A model generated the notes under the pieces. It did not search any database, was not told the origin of the DNA, and saw only the letters and a program-made list of their open reading frames with translations. DNA of 64,000 nt from Pedobacter petrophilus (GTDB lineage Bacteria; Bacteroidota; Bacteroidia; Sphingobacteriales; Sphingobacteriaceae): the NCBI RefSeq assembly GCF_009674725.1, contig NZ_WKKH01000013.1, positions 62,001-126,000 of the forward strand, given 5' to 3'. Positions 53,958-62,065 of this stretch are shown one piece after another. Made by a program: the position numbers and the translations under genes. Position 1 is the stretch's first letter. Each line of letters opens with the position of its first letter.

Positions 53958-54971
53958 ATGAGAAAATCAACAAAAATAATTCTTTGGATAATACTTGGCA
54001 TACTTGCAATTATCCTTCTTCCAGATTTTTCCATGTATTACCAACGTTTAAAATTAAATTTTGAGACATTACCTGATGTTTATAAAAGCTGCCGTACAAT
54101 TGATAGTGTTAAAGATGATGCGTATGAGGTTAAAGAATTTTTAAGTTACAAACCCGTATTGCAAGTAAATGATTCTACGATTGTAATAGTAGTGAATGAT
54201 AGCAAAGAAACGGAGAATCGGAGCAGAGACGAAAAACATATTTGGTATAAAATCAACAAGCAAGGGCAAATAACGGATAGTTTAAAATATTTTTACAAGG
54301 ATAGAAAGCAAAATCACAGTTACAGAACATTTAACGGATATATTGTGGATACAGAAAATAATACCTACAACACTTGGCTAACCAATGCCGATACCACGAC
54401 TAGAGCGTTCAAAAATTTAAATGAAAATAATGTATTCACGGCAAAAGAAGCAGTGAAAATTACTGCTGAAAAAGAGTTGATGAATGCAGAACGAATCAGT
54501 TCTGATGGCAATCAAGAGCAAGCAAAATTTAAATTGATCGTTTACAAAAATAAGGTTTGGAATTATTTTTATACCGATAAAGATTGGAATGGCTCAGAAA
54601 CTTACGCTAATAATAAGCTGGAATTAAAGTACCAATCCTCAACTGCCGAGATAGATAAAAGTCCGGCTATAATCAAAAGAGCTTTTGTTAAAAAGCAGGA
54701 ATGGATTAGTCGTTCCTTTTGGCATTTGGAATTTGGTTGGGGTGGAGGCTATAGAGGCGACAAATGGGAAGGAACAAGTTATTTCGATATCATGATGCCT
54801 AAAAAAAACCTGCACTTTCAACAACCTGTAGAAATATACTACCCAGATGAAAATTTAATAGATAGAATTACCTATCAAATTTATAAACCAGAAAACGGTG
54901 CTTATTTATTGTTAAAAAACAATGAAAATGCAAGGTGCTATTTAATAAGACCTAAAGTAAATTTTAAATGA
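53958..54971 (+). CDS. Membrane-anchored protein, GWxGTxYFD family (copy 2)
   Basis: 337 residues, anchor KIILWIILGILAIILLPDFSMYY, body as in copy 1 with DKWEGTSYFDIMMPKKNLHFQ. The two copies align over their whole length, which means a recent duplication followed by divergence. The stop TGA overlaps the next ATG (ATGA, 54968-54971), indicating coupled translation. Confidence 0.7.
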   Translation: MRKSTKIILWIILGILAIILLPDFSMYYQRLKLNFETLPDVYKSCRTIDSVKDDAYEVKEFLSYKPVLQVNDSTIVIVVNDSKETENRSRDEKHIWYKINKQGQITDSLKYFYKDRKQNHSYRTFNGYIVDTENNTYNTWLTNADTTTRAFKNLNENNVFTAKEAVKITAEKELMNAERISSDGNQEQAKFKLIVYKNKVWNYFYTDKDWNGSETYANNKLELKYQSSTAEIDKSPAIIKRAFVKKQEWISRSFWHLEFGWGGGYRGDKWEGTSYFDIMMPKKNLHFQQPVEIYYPDENLIDRITYQIYKPENGAYLLLKNNENARCYLIRPKVNFK

Positions 54972-55762
54972 GAAAAAGCACTAAATTAATACTTATAATC
55001 GTAGCTACGCTGGTCACATTATTTGCGATTTTTGCTATTATTCAGGTTGTACATTTCACCCGATTTAGACAGCCATCATCGATTGCTAGTGATACCACAG
55101 TTGTGGGAGAGGTTATAGATACGGTTGCTCACGCTATTGATGAAGACACTTTACAAGCTGAGGATAGCCGAGCAATTTATGAACAGTCTCAGTTTCCAAA
55201 AACTGGTAATTTGGTAAAAGATTTTGTAATCGAACCTTATAAAATAGTGATGGAAGATGAGGGTTTGCTCGACCAAGATAATTTGAAAGACGTGGTCATC
55301 ACGCTCCAAAATAAAAACGACAGTACCGACGTACGGCCAACTTTAGTGCTTTTAAAACAGCAAACCGGCGGTTACCAATTATACGGAGTTTCGTGGGAGA
55401 CAGTACCTCCAGCTTATCGCGAAGATTTTCAAGAATATTTAGCTGAGAGCTTAGAAATAGATGGTGCTAAACTAAAAATAAGTTTAACTGGATATGGTGC
55501 GCCTACCGGCAATCGGTTTAAAACTTATAAATTTATCGACCATAAATTGGTGCTTATTTCCATTGGTTTATTCAATGCAGGCGCAGGCGGACAAAGCTAT
55601 GTGGATGTTGATTATTTAAAAAATAGTGTCCGTTACGAAGATGTGAACACCATGTTAGATGAGATGCCGAGTACGGTTACGCATGAAAAAATTAAAAAAC
55701 ATAAACCTTATTTTTTTGAGACGGATGAAGGATTGGATTTTAGGAGAGATGAAACTAAATAA
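54968..55762 (+). CDS. Membrane-anchored FG-GAP-like protein
   Basis: 264 residues with N-terminal anchor (LILIIVATLVTLFAIFAIIQ) resembling the anchors of the two preceding genes. At ~95-107 the acidic motif LLDQDNLKDVVITLQN corresponds to the calcium loop of FG-GAP/XAC2610-type proteins, followed by TLVLLKQQTGGYQLYGVSWE. A glycine-rich FNAGAGGQSYVDVDYL comes later. It is third in a coupled operon and faces the periplasm. Confidence 0.65.
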   Translation: MRKSTKLILIIVATLVTLFAIFAIIQVVHFTRFRQPSSIASDTTVVGEVIDTVAHAIDEDTLQAEDSRAIYEQSQFPKTGNLVKDFVIEPYKIVMEDEGLLDQDNLKDVVITLQNKNDSTDVRPTLVLLKQQTGGYQLYGVSWETVPPAYREDFQEYLAESLEIDGAKLKISLTGYGAPTGNRFKTYKFIDHKLVLISIGLFNAGAGGQSYVDVDYLKNSVRYEDVNTMLDEMPSTVTHEKIKKHKPYFFETDEGLDFRRDETK

Positions 55763-55868
55763 AGCTTAAAATAAATATTAATTTTTTTGCGATGAAAAAT
55801 GGTTAAACAAACAACAAATGGTGTTAATCAGATAAAAAGCACTTAAAAAAAAGCCAGCAGTTTATTAA

Positions 55869-56099
55869 ACCATTGCCAAACCGATAGAAGGTGAAATTCA
55901 TCATTGGAATTATCCTAAGCATCAAAATCCTTACGATGTTCTAAACCCCAATCAATTAACTGATCCAATTTCAAGAGAAACTCATCAACAAATTCATGAA
56001 GCGACAACATCTAATCCTTCTGATCCTTGGGGAGGACCTATCAGTCCAGATCATGCAATCATCCCAAATCCGTTTGATCTCCCTGTTCCAAGAGATTAG
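55869..56099 (+). pseudogene. Orphan polymorphic-toxin C-terminal tip (HHWN-type nuclease-like)
   Basis: An open frame of 76 codons after an in-frame TAA at 55866-55868, with no start codon. It encodes EGEIHHWNYPKHQNPYDVL, then DPISRETHQQIHEATT, ending in a Pro-rich tail with DHAIIPNPFDLPVPRD. The HHWN...H--IH arrangement resembles, from memory, nuclease-like toxin tips at the C-terminus of Rhs/polymorphic toxins. With no toxin body upstream it is an orphan tip: a remnant or a recombination cassette. It lies 46 nt before its likely immunity gene. Confidence 0.6.
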
Positions 56100-56145
56100 G
56101 ATTTTGAGTTTATTTGTATAACTTATTTTAAAATAATAATTGGCC

Positions 56146-56979
56146 ATGAAAATGCTAAGAGATATAATCCATAAATTAAAAATTGATCCGCGTATTGAAA
56201 AACTCATTTTCAAAGAAGTTGAACTACCGCGTTTTCTTGATGATTTTAATTCATTAAATGAATACTGGTATCCACATCCACCTTGTTTTATCCCTTTATT
56301 TCTGGGGCATGGAGCTTCTTACAAAGGAATTAATAACCATTTTTTCTGTGAAAGAAAGGTAACTTATACAGAATTTTTTCTCGAAAATGGGTATATTTCA
56401 GAAATTGCGAGAGATTCAAATCAATTTATTGCTTTGATTATCTTAAAGATGATTATAATAAAAGACGGTGTAACAGAGGATATTATATCATTTTGTGATT
56501 CAGTCGGTTTTGCAGATTACGAAATAATAGATAAGTTTTCAATTGAATTTGGAGATGACCCAAAAAACTTTGAGAAATTGATTTATTTTAAAGAAAAATT
56601 GCCATTCAAAAACATCAAGAATTTAGAAGATTATAATGGAGACTTTCCATCCTCACTGACTATTCTTAATGCTAATTTAGAAAATGCTGCGCTATTTGAG
56701 ATCGCCCCTACTGAATCTTTAAATGAAGTTGGAAATTTTCCGCTATGGCTAGAAATCAATAACGAAATAAACAATGTTGATGTTTTTCAGGATTATTTAA
56801 GTAAAAACCTTTTAAAGGAAGCTTGGCTTCTTTTAAATAAAAAAGGATGGCTACTTAAGGATGTTGCCGCATGTCTTGAAGACCTGAAAGTGAAAGCAAA
56901 TGATGAATTATTTAATTTGGTAGCAGATAACTGGATAGAGGGTTGGAAAAAATCAACTTTCTTGGATGGAAATTATTAA
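56146..56979 (+). CDS. Probable cytosolic immunity protein for the HHWN-type toxin tip
   Basis: 277 residues from ATG 56146 (an in-frame TTG at 56140 precedes it). No signal peptide. The N-terminal part contains NEYWYPHPPCFIPLFLGHGASYKG, a pattern I associate with Bacteroidota immunity proteins located after Rhs/polymorphic-toxin tips (SUKH-like style). The C-terminus is helical (LLKEAWLLLNKKGWLLKDVAACLEDL). The position right after the toxin tip fits the toxin-then-immunity order. The assignment is by context and pattern, not a search. Confidence 0.6.
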   Translation: MKMLRDIIHKLKIDPRIEKLIFKEVELPRFLDDFNSLNEYWYPHPPCFIPLFLGHGASYKGINNHFFCERKVTYTEFFLENGYISEIARDSNQFIALIILKMIIIKDGVTEDIISFCDSVGFADYEIIDKFSIEFGDDPKNFEKLIYFKEKLPFKNIKNLEDYNGDFPSSLTILNANLENAALFEIAPTESLNEVGNFPLWLEINNEINNVDVFQDYLSKNLLKEAWLLLNKKGWLLKDVAACLEDLKVKANDELFNLVADNWIEGWKKSTFLDGNY

Positions 56980-57011
56980 GAAATACAATAATCTTTAAGG
57001 TAATAAATAAC

Positions 57012-57407
57012 ATGAAATTATACTTTGATCATTGGAATAAAAATAGAGATGAGGGAAGTGAAATAGAAATAAACTCCACAAATGTTAATGATATACCAAG
57101 TTATTTAAAAAGACTAAATCAAAAAGAATTTACTCAAATATCAATAAATGAAAAAAACAGCTCTCTAATGATAGGAGGCGGTAATAAATCCTACGTTTGC
57201 ACATTTATAGTAGGAGATAACGAACAGTATTTCAATCTAGTAAATGTGAAAAACAATTCAAATGACGATGTAGAAGTTGTAACTGGTGGGCAAGGAGGAA
57301 TTTTTGAACAAAGAATAGTTGTAGAACTTCCATTAGCTTTAGAAGCAATGCAATATTACATTCTAAATGGTGAAAAAAAACCAGAATTAGTTTGGGATGA
57401 AGATTGA
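57012..57407 (+). CDS. Imm1-family immunity protein
   Basis: 131 residues starting MKLYFDHWNKNRDEGSE (ATG 57012; upstream in-frame TTG 56943 lies inside the previous gene). The features fit the Imm1 family (PF14430): SLMIGGGNKSYVCTFIVGDNEQYFNLVNV, GGQGGIFEQRIVVELPLALEAMQYYILNGEKKPELVW. Imm1 proteins are cytosolic antidotes found mostly beside deaminase-type polymorphic toxins. The cognate toxin is not present here, so it is an orphan immunity gene. Confidence 0.7.
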   Translation: MKLYFDHWNKNRDEGSEIEINSTNVNDIPSYLKRLNQKEFTQISINEKNSSLMIGGGNKSYVCTFIVGDNEQYFNLVNVKNNSNDDVEVVTGGQGGIFEQRIVVELPLALEAMQYYILNGEKKPELVWDED

Positions 57408-57536
57408 GACTTTTTAAATCATCCCAATTTTTAATTTTTCTTACGACACTTATTTTCAGTTTTTTGAAAATCGACAGATCAATTAGGCTTTTACAAACAC
57501 TTTGAGGACTTCACAAGGGATAAAGAATAAAATACT

Positions 57537-57881
57537 ATGAAAACAGTTGACGAAATTTACGAGGCTATTGCCAAAGAAATCTTAAACGTAATTAATGATG
57601 ACTGGGACAAAGCTTGTTTGGAATTTGAATTTGTTGAAGAGGGAGTTGTAGGCTATTCTGGTGATTACGTTAATGATGGTAATAAAAAAGATATTGAAGT
57701 TGAAAACATCGATGACGATGTTATTGATTGGTTAAGCCAACTTCATGAAATTACAACTGAAGGGGGTAACAACAAATGGAACCGAGCGATATTCACATTA
57801 TTTTCAACAGGCAAATTCGATATGGAATTTATTTGGGATCAAGAATTATACGATGAAATTGAGAGTTTAAGTAAGGGATAA
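57537..57881 (+). CDS. YezG-family (DUF600) immunity protein
   Basis: 114 residues beginning MKTVDEIYEAIAKEILNVINDDWDKACLEFEFVEE and containing the family core NNKWNRAIFTLFSTGKFDMEFIWDQEL. YezG neutralises the YeeF LXG-type nuclease toxin in Bacillus, and homologues are widespread immunity genes. It is cytosolic. No matching toxin lies adjacent. The next gene is a second family member. Confidence 0.75.
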   Translation: MKTVDEIYEAIAKEILNVINDDWDKACLEFEFVEEGVVGYSGDYVNDGNKKDIEVENIDDDVIDWLSQLHEITTEGGNNKWNRAIFTLFSTGKFDMEFIWDQELYDEIESLSKG

Positions 57882-57886
57882 AACCT

Positions 57887-58315
57887 ATGCGCATCACAAA
57901 TAATCTTATAAACTAAATAATTCAAATTTCAAATTCTAATATCCCATCAGACGATTGGGATAATTTTACCTTGAACATTTATGCGATAAATAAAATGATT
58001 TCCGTTAAATCATTTTATGAGAAAAATGGGAAAATAATTTCTTTTGATCCAGAAGAAAATGGCGAGGATATAACGCTAAAAATTAAAAAATTGCGCGAAG
58101 AATTATACAAGTTATCTCCTAATAAGGGAGCTTGGTATACATGTATAATAACTGTAACTAGCGACGGAAAATTTAACATAGATTTTGATTATGATGAAAA
58201 GCCCGAGTTTAAATATGATCCTAGCCCCGATAAGTTTATTGATGATTTGAAAGTTTTCCCAAGAGATAAGGATTTGGTACCCGAATGGTTGAATGATATT
58301 CTATTAAAAAATTAG
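57887..58315 (+). pseudogene. Second YezG-family immunity gene with an in-frame TAA
   Basis: ATG 57887, 5 nt after the previous stop, encodes MRITNNLIN and then TAA at 57914-57916. The frame continues IIQISNSNIPSDDWDNFTLNIYAINK and on to the YezG core (GAWYTCIITVTSDGKFNIDFDYDEK; PEWLNDILLKN). Homologues read straight through this N-terminal helix, so the stop is a lesion at codon 10 or a recoded site. Later TTG (57971) and ATG (57995) starts would lose the first helix and strands. Confidence 0.7.
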
Positions 58316-58616
58316 AACTTCTTAGGTTATTAGGAAACCGGATATTGATCCTATAGATTAAACGTTTACGCCCGATGTTTAGCTTGTGGTATATCGTATA
58401 AATCAACAATAGTTGAGAGTGGGTTCGGTCAAAAGTGATATGGAATGATCATCCTCAAGCTACTTAGTAAATTTTTCACACCTATGGAATATAACGGTAA
58501 ACCGGTTTACTACAAGTATACTACAATCATTCCAAAGATGTAACGGCAAATCGGCGTTTTTGACAAACCCTATTTTAAAGCGACTCCAAGATAATCAACT
58601 CATAAAAAAAAGCAAT
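58316..58616. other. Intergenic region after the immunity cluster
   Basis: No confident gene. A 32-codon ORF (ATG 58447, MIILKLLSKFFTP, ending at TAA near 58543) contains YNGKPVYYKYTTIIPKM and may be a remnant. No terminator is evident. Confidence 0.35.
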
Positions 58617-59342
58617 TTACTTCTTTCCCAAACCTTTGTCTGTCAGTTTCATCTGTCCAATATCAAAATGATAAAGGCTCTTGAAATTCGCAGCAATCTT
58701 TTGTCTGTAAGTTTCGTCTGTTTTATCCTTGATTGACTGTATCCAGCCAGTCTGAAGTATAATGGTGTTGAGTTTAAGTTGCTCGCCTATCTGTGCAGCC
58801 ATTCCCGGTGTACTAAGTTTCTGATTGTTAGCCATTATGCTTGCAGTTTGCGTCGGCACACCACGAGCCATAGGTACTGTTATAGCGTTACCATCCTTCA
58901 CATTATTCACTATCATCCAATTGAGTATGATATAGACTGCTAACACATCAGCTGCGTCATTCTCTTTTAAGCCGGAACTTTTATTAGCTTGTTGGTACAA
59001 ATCAGAATAATCAAATTTACCTGGCGCAAAATTTTGTGCTACGGTGGTTGCCACTGCAGGGTTATAACGTTTTAATTTTGCTACATAATTATTGACCGTC
59101 TTTTTTCTAAGCGCTTCATTAGGTACGTAGGAAAAATTAGCTGAGCGGGTTTTTGCCGTACTTTTTCCGGAATACTTATCAGGCATCCCAGCTCGCTTAC
59201 GCTCGGCCATTTCTACAGACTGCAAACCCGCATTATTAACAATCACGGACATGTCAATTACCGGACCGAGATCTTGCGCACGTGCGGAAAAGCTTATCTG
59301 CCCAAGGAAAGCGAATAGACTAAAAAAAAACATCTTTTTCAT
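58617..59342 (-). CDS. DUF6683-family exported protein
   Basis: 241 residues from ATG 59342 (MKKMFFFSLFAFLGQISFSARAQ signal peptide; a longer frame from 59417 has no signal at its head). The mature part contains FSYVPNEALRKKTVNNYVAKLKRYNPAVA, DYSDLYQQANKSSGLKENDAADVLAVYIILNWMIVN and QTASIMANNQKL, which match my memory of DUF6683. Helical, exported, function unknown. It is the last gene before the tmRNA-type fragment. Confidence 0.7.
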   Translation of the reverse strand: MKKMFFFSLFAFLGQISFSARAQDLGPVIDMSVIVNNAGLQSVEMAERKRAGMPDKYSGKSTAKTRSANFSYVPNEALRKKTVNNYVAKLKRYNPAVATTVAQNFAPGKFDYSDLYQQANKSSGLKENDAADVLAVYIILNWMIVNNVKDGNAITVPMARGVPTQTASIMANNQKLSTPGMAAQIGEQLKLNTIILQTGWIQSIKDKTDETYRQKIAANFKSLYHFDIGQMKLTDKGLGKK

Positions 59343-59599
59343 GCTAAAATAAAAGGGTTTAAATTTATGATTGACACAATATATTATATAACAACATCGA
59401 AATAGAAACTTCGGCAAGCGCAGCGCTTAAAATAAAGAGTAACTACATCTATAAATAGCTACTTTATTGTATTCAAGCTTCCAGCGGGCTTGAGTTAACT
59501 AGTGTCTTTTAATACATTAAATATATGAAAATCAAATGATTTAAGAAAGACAAGCAATAAAAAGTAGACTAAATATGTTATGGGCGCTCAACTGGACAA
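59343..59599. other. Intergenic region left of the att-type fragment
   Basis: Runs from the DUF6683 start to the tmRNA-type fragment. No gene is supported on either strand. The element end, if the att reading is right, lies at the right edge. Confidence 0.4.
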
Positions 59600-59623
59600 G
59601 GTTCGAACCCTCTTCGGCTCCAC
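59600..59623 (+). other. 3' fragment of a tmRNA or tRNA gene (candidate att site)
   Basis: GGTTCGAACCCTCTTCGGCTCCAC has the T-loop TTCGAAC, a T-stem 3' side CCTCTTC and an acceptor 3' side CGGCTCC plus A. The 5' T-stem partner is not complementary (GGACAAGG), and no acceptor 5' strand (GGAGCCG or GGGGCCG) occurs upstream. So only the 3' ~23 nt of the RNA gene is present. That is the usual product when an element integrates into a tmRNA or tRNA 3' end. The acceptor fits tmRNA best. Confidence 0.65.
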
Positions 59624-59625
59624 AA

Positions 59626-59663
59626 AAAAGAGGCCGATCATGATTTATGATACAGCCTCTTTT
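59626..59663 (+). terminator. Terminator following the tmRNA/tRNA fragment
   Basis: AAAAGAGGC (59626-59634) pairs with GCCTCTTTT (59655-59663), with an inner ATCAT/ATGAT stem. An intact tmRNA or tRNA gene would normally be followed by such a terminator, so the sequence from here rightward is probably the original chromosomal flank. Confidence 0.8.
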
Positions 59664-59820
59664 GGCATTTAATGGCATTATTGTTTTTCAGCGCAATACT
59701 TATCGTACCTTAACAATTGTTTCTTTTATCAGTGAATCTTTTGAGAAATGAGATATAATCAATACAATTAATAAGAGGATAACAATTTTAATTAATTTAA
59801 TTTGTTTTTCTTTTTTAAGA

Positions 59821-60006
59821 GTTGATGAAGCTCTTGGAGACGTTTTCATAGGTTTGAGTGATACTACAGGAATCGGTCTTTATTTTTGCTCGGAAATCAT
59901 AAAACTACATAATTGTAAAATTTGGGTTGAAAGCGAATTAGGGAAAGGTTCAACCTTTTATTTTACTTTGCCGAAAGAATTTGTATCCATCCAGCATAGC
60001 GAGTGA
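59821..60006 (+). pseudogene. C-terminal remnant of a sensor histidine kinase
   Basis: An open frame without a start codon ends at TGA 60004-60006. It encodes [20 protein letters not shown], then [22 protein letters not shown], the G2-box and last strands of a HATPase_c domain (GxGLxxxxxxxxxHxGxIwveSexGkGStFxFtLP). The catalytic N and G1 boxes, the His domain and any sensor are missing. It is a decayed tail. The frame closes upstream at TGA 59749-59751. Confidence 0.75.
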
Positions 60007-60146
60007 AATTCTATTAGCATATGTGAATAAAGCACTATAAATCAATTATATAAATTTATATTAAGACTTCATATGCATGAATTTTAAATAATATTTCTTG
60101 CAAAATGATGTTGATTCTGTTATCTTTACAGGCAATAGGGATTAGC

Positions 60147-60746
60147 ATGACCAAGTTAGAAGAACTTAAAAAACACTTGAAGCGTGGAAACGTATATCGC
60201 CGTACTGACTTAACCAAATGGTCAAAATCAGTCGATAGGCATCTTCATGCCCTGTTAGAAGACGGAACATTACAGAAATTATCACAAGGCCTATATTCAT
60301 ATCCGAAGGAAACAACATTTGGTAAAACACCGCCGGAAGAGGAAAGCCTTGTACGTAGCTTTCTAAAAGATGATCGGTTTTTGCTGACCTCTCCTAATGC
60401 CTATAATAGTTTAGGCGTAGGTACAACCCAGCTTTATAATAAGAGAACTGTTTATAATCATAAACGCCATGGCGAATTTACACTTGGTAACAGGAAATTC
60501 TTTTTTCGGATAAAGCCACATTTCCCTAAAAAGCTAACGGAAGAATTTTTATTGGTTGACCTTGTTAATAATCTGGGAACACTAGCAGAAGATCAAAATG
60601 AAGTTTTAAAAAATATATTTTCCAAAATTCAGGTTATGGATGCAAAAAAACTTGAACGATCTACTTTAGAATACGGAAGCGTAAAAGCAAAAAAGCTTCT
60701 TCTGCCATTGCTTGCCCATAGAGAAAATACTCAATATGCTTTCTAA
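60147..60746 (+). CDS. AbiEi-type antitoxin (DUF6088-like)
   Basis: 199 residues from ATG 60147 (MTKLEELKKHLKRGNVYRRTDL); an in-frame ATG at 60105 adds a hydrophobic leader that does not fit. Residues 1-~65 form a winged-helix DNA-binding region (KWSKSVDRHLHALLEDGTLQKLSQGLYSYP). The rest resembles AbiEi C-terminal antitoxin domains (PPEEESLVRSFLKDDRFLLTS; NLGTLAEDQNEVLKNI). It represses its own promoter and neutralises the AbiEii-type toxin in characterised type IV systems. Its stop overlaps the toxin start by 11 nt. Confidence 0.8.
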   Translation: MTKLEELKKHLKRGNVYRRTDLTKWSKSVDRHLHALLEDGTLQKLSQGLYSYPKETTFGKTPPEEESLVRSFLKDDRFLLTSPNAYNSLGVGTTQLYNKRTVYNHKRHGEFTLGNRKFFFRIKPHFPKKLTEEFLLVDLVNNLGTLAEDQNEVLKNIFSKIQVMDAKKLERSTLEYGSVKAKKLLLPLLAHRENTQYAF

Positions 60747-61692
60747 TTATCTTCATGATCAAAAAGATTTTCCTGCTTTGCTCCGTATTCTTGAAGAAGA
60801 AACAGGTATACAGGCAGGGTTAATTGAAAAGGATTATTGGATTATGCATGTTTTGTATGGTCTAAAGAAACAAGGTTTTGATTTTGAGTTGAAAGGTGGA
60901 ACTTCACTTTCAAAAGGCTATAAAATTATCAATCGATTTTCAGAGGATATTGATATTCATATCAAGCCCCCAGCGGATTTAAAGGTTGAGGGTAATCCTG
61001 CCAAAAGTAAGCCTAATCAAATCCAATCGAGAAAAGATTATTACGAGTGGTTAGCAAAGAATATCAAGATAGATGGAATTATCTCTATCGAGCGTGACAC
61101 TACTTTCGATGATACCGACCAATATAGAAGCGGTGGCATTAGGCTCTACTATAAAAGCCATACATCTGTGATTTCAGGAGTAAAAGAAGGTATTTTACTT
61201 GAAGCTGGTTTTGATACGGTAACACCAAATACTAAGCTTGCTATTAGTTCCTGGGCTTTTGACAAAGCATTAGAAACAGCATCTTTAAAAATTACAGATA
61301 ACAGAGCAATTGATATAATATGTTATCATGCAGGATATACGTTTGTTGAGAAATTACAAACGATTGCGACAAAGTTTCGTCAGGAACAAGCAAGTGGCGA
61401 AAGTAAAGTAAATTTCATGAGGCAATATTATGATGTCTATTGCTTACTAGTCGATAAGGATGTCCTAGCATTCATAGGAACGGAAGAATATCATGCCCAC
61501 AAACAAAAAAGATTTCCTAAAATTGATTTAGCTATCCCAATCTCTGAGAACGAAGCTTTTCTACTTACAGATAAAAATTTAAAGGAAACTTTTGAAAAGC
61601 GGTACGTAGGCACAAATGCTCTTTATTATAATGGTCAGCCTGACTTTGATGATCTGCTCCTAAGGATAAAAGAAAATATTACAAATCTATAG
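60736..61692 (+). CDS. AbiEii/AbiGii-type nucleotidyltransferase toxin
   Basis: 318 residues from ATG 60736, overlapping the antitoxin by 11 nt. The nucleotidyltransferase core is clear: FELKGGTSLSKGYKI then NRFSEDIDIHI, giving the GGTS and D-x-D motifs, and a later K-rich helix RKDYYEWLAKNIK. AbiEii adds nucleotides to tRNA or other targets and stops growth, giving phage exclusion or plasmid stability. The operon is complete, so it is likely functional. Confidence 0.88.
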   Translation: MLSNYLHDQKDFPALLRILEEETGIQAGLIEKDYWIMHVLYGLKKQGFDFELKGGTSLSKGYKIINRFSEDIDIHIKPPADLKVEGNPAKSKPNQIQSRKDYYEWLAKNIKIDGIISIERDTTFDDTDQYRSGGIRLYYKSHTSVISGVKEGILLEAGFDTVTPNTKLAISSWAFDKALETASLKITDNRAIDIICYHAGYTFVEKLQTIATKFRQEQASGESKVNFMRQYYDVYCLLVDKDVLAFIGTEEYHAHKQKRFPKIDLAIPISENEAFLLTDKNLKETFEKRYVGTNALYYNGQPDFDDLLLRIKENITNL

Positions 61693-62065
61693 ATAGCTTA
61701 TTTTAGCTAACGTACAATTTCTTTTAAACGTAATAATTTAAATTTTTGAAAAGTTCCCTACCACAATTGGTAACCGACTCAGAAAGATAAGGTCAGAGAG
61801 TAAGGAACGATAAAGTAGTTCGAATTACTATTAATTACATATATAGAAAGGGCATCAGTGTTGATGCCCTTGATAGAAGTTTGATTATTGAACAATCGAA
61901 GGGATACCAGTCGTATTTTGACTTTTAGAAGCCTGACAAATATAATCTAGCCTAATTCTGGCTTAAACATTTCTGCGGGAATCCAAGCGAAACTTTTAAT
62001 TAATGCATTCAAATAAATTTAATAGTCAATTAAAAATTAAATTCATTGTAATAACGTAATTGGAT
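61693..62065. other. Intergenic region with a perfect hairpin
   Basis: AAGGGCATCA (61848-61857) pairs perfectly with TGATGCCCTT (61862-61871) around GTGT. There is no T-run, so termination would be weak or Rho-assisted; it may separate the AbiE and lipoprotein transcripts. The rest of the 373 nt shows no gene. Confidence 0.5.

Noticed and set aside
17262-58315. Genome-wide stop-codon reassignment
   Set aside because: Core and many island genes end in TAA or TAG at normal positions; only single sites inside some island genes are affected.
59530-59625. A complete tRNA or tmRNA gene
   Set aside because: Only the T-loop and 3' acceptor side exist; the T-stem 5' side does not pair and no 5' acceptor strand is found upstream.
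61848-61871. Strong Rho-independent terminator
   Set aside because: The stem is perfect but no T-tract follows on either strand.
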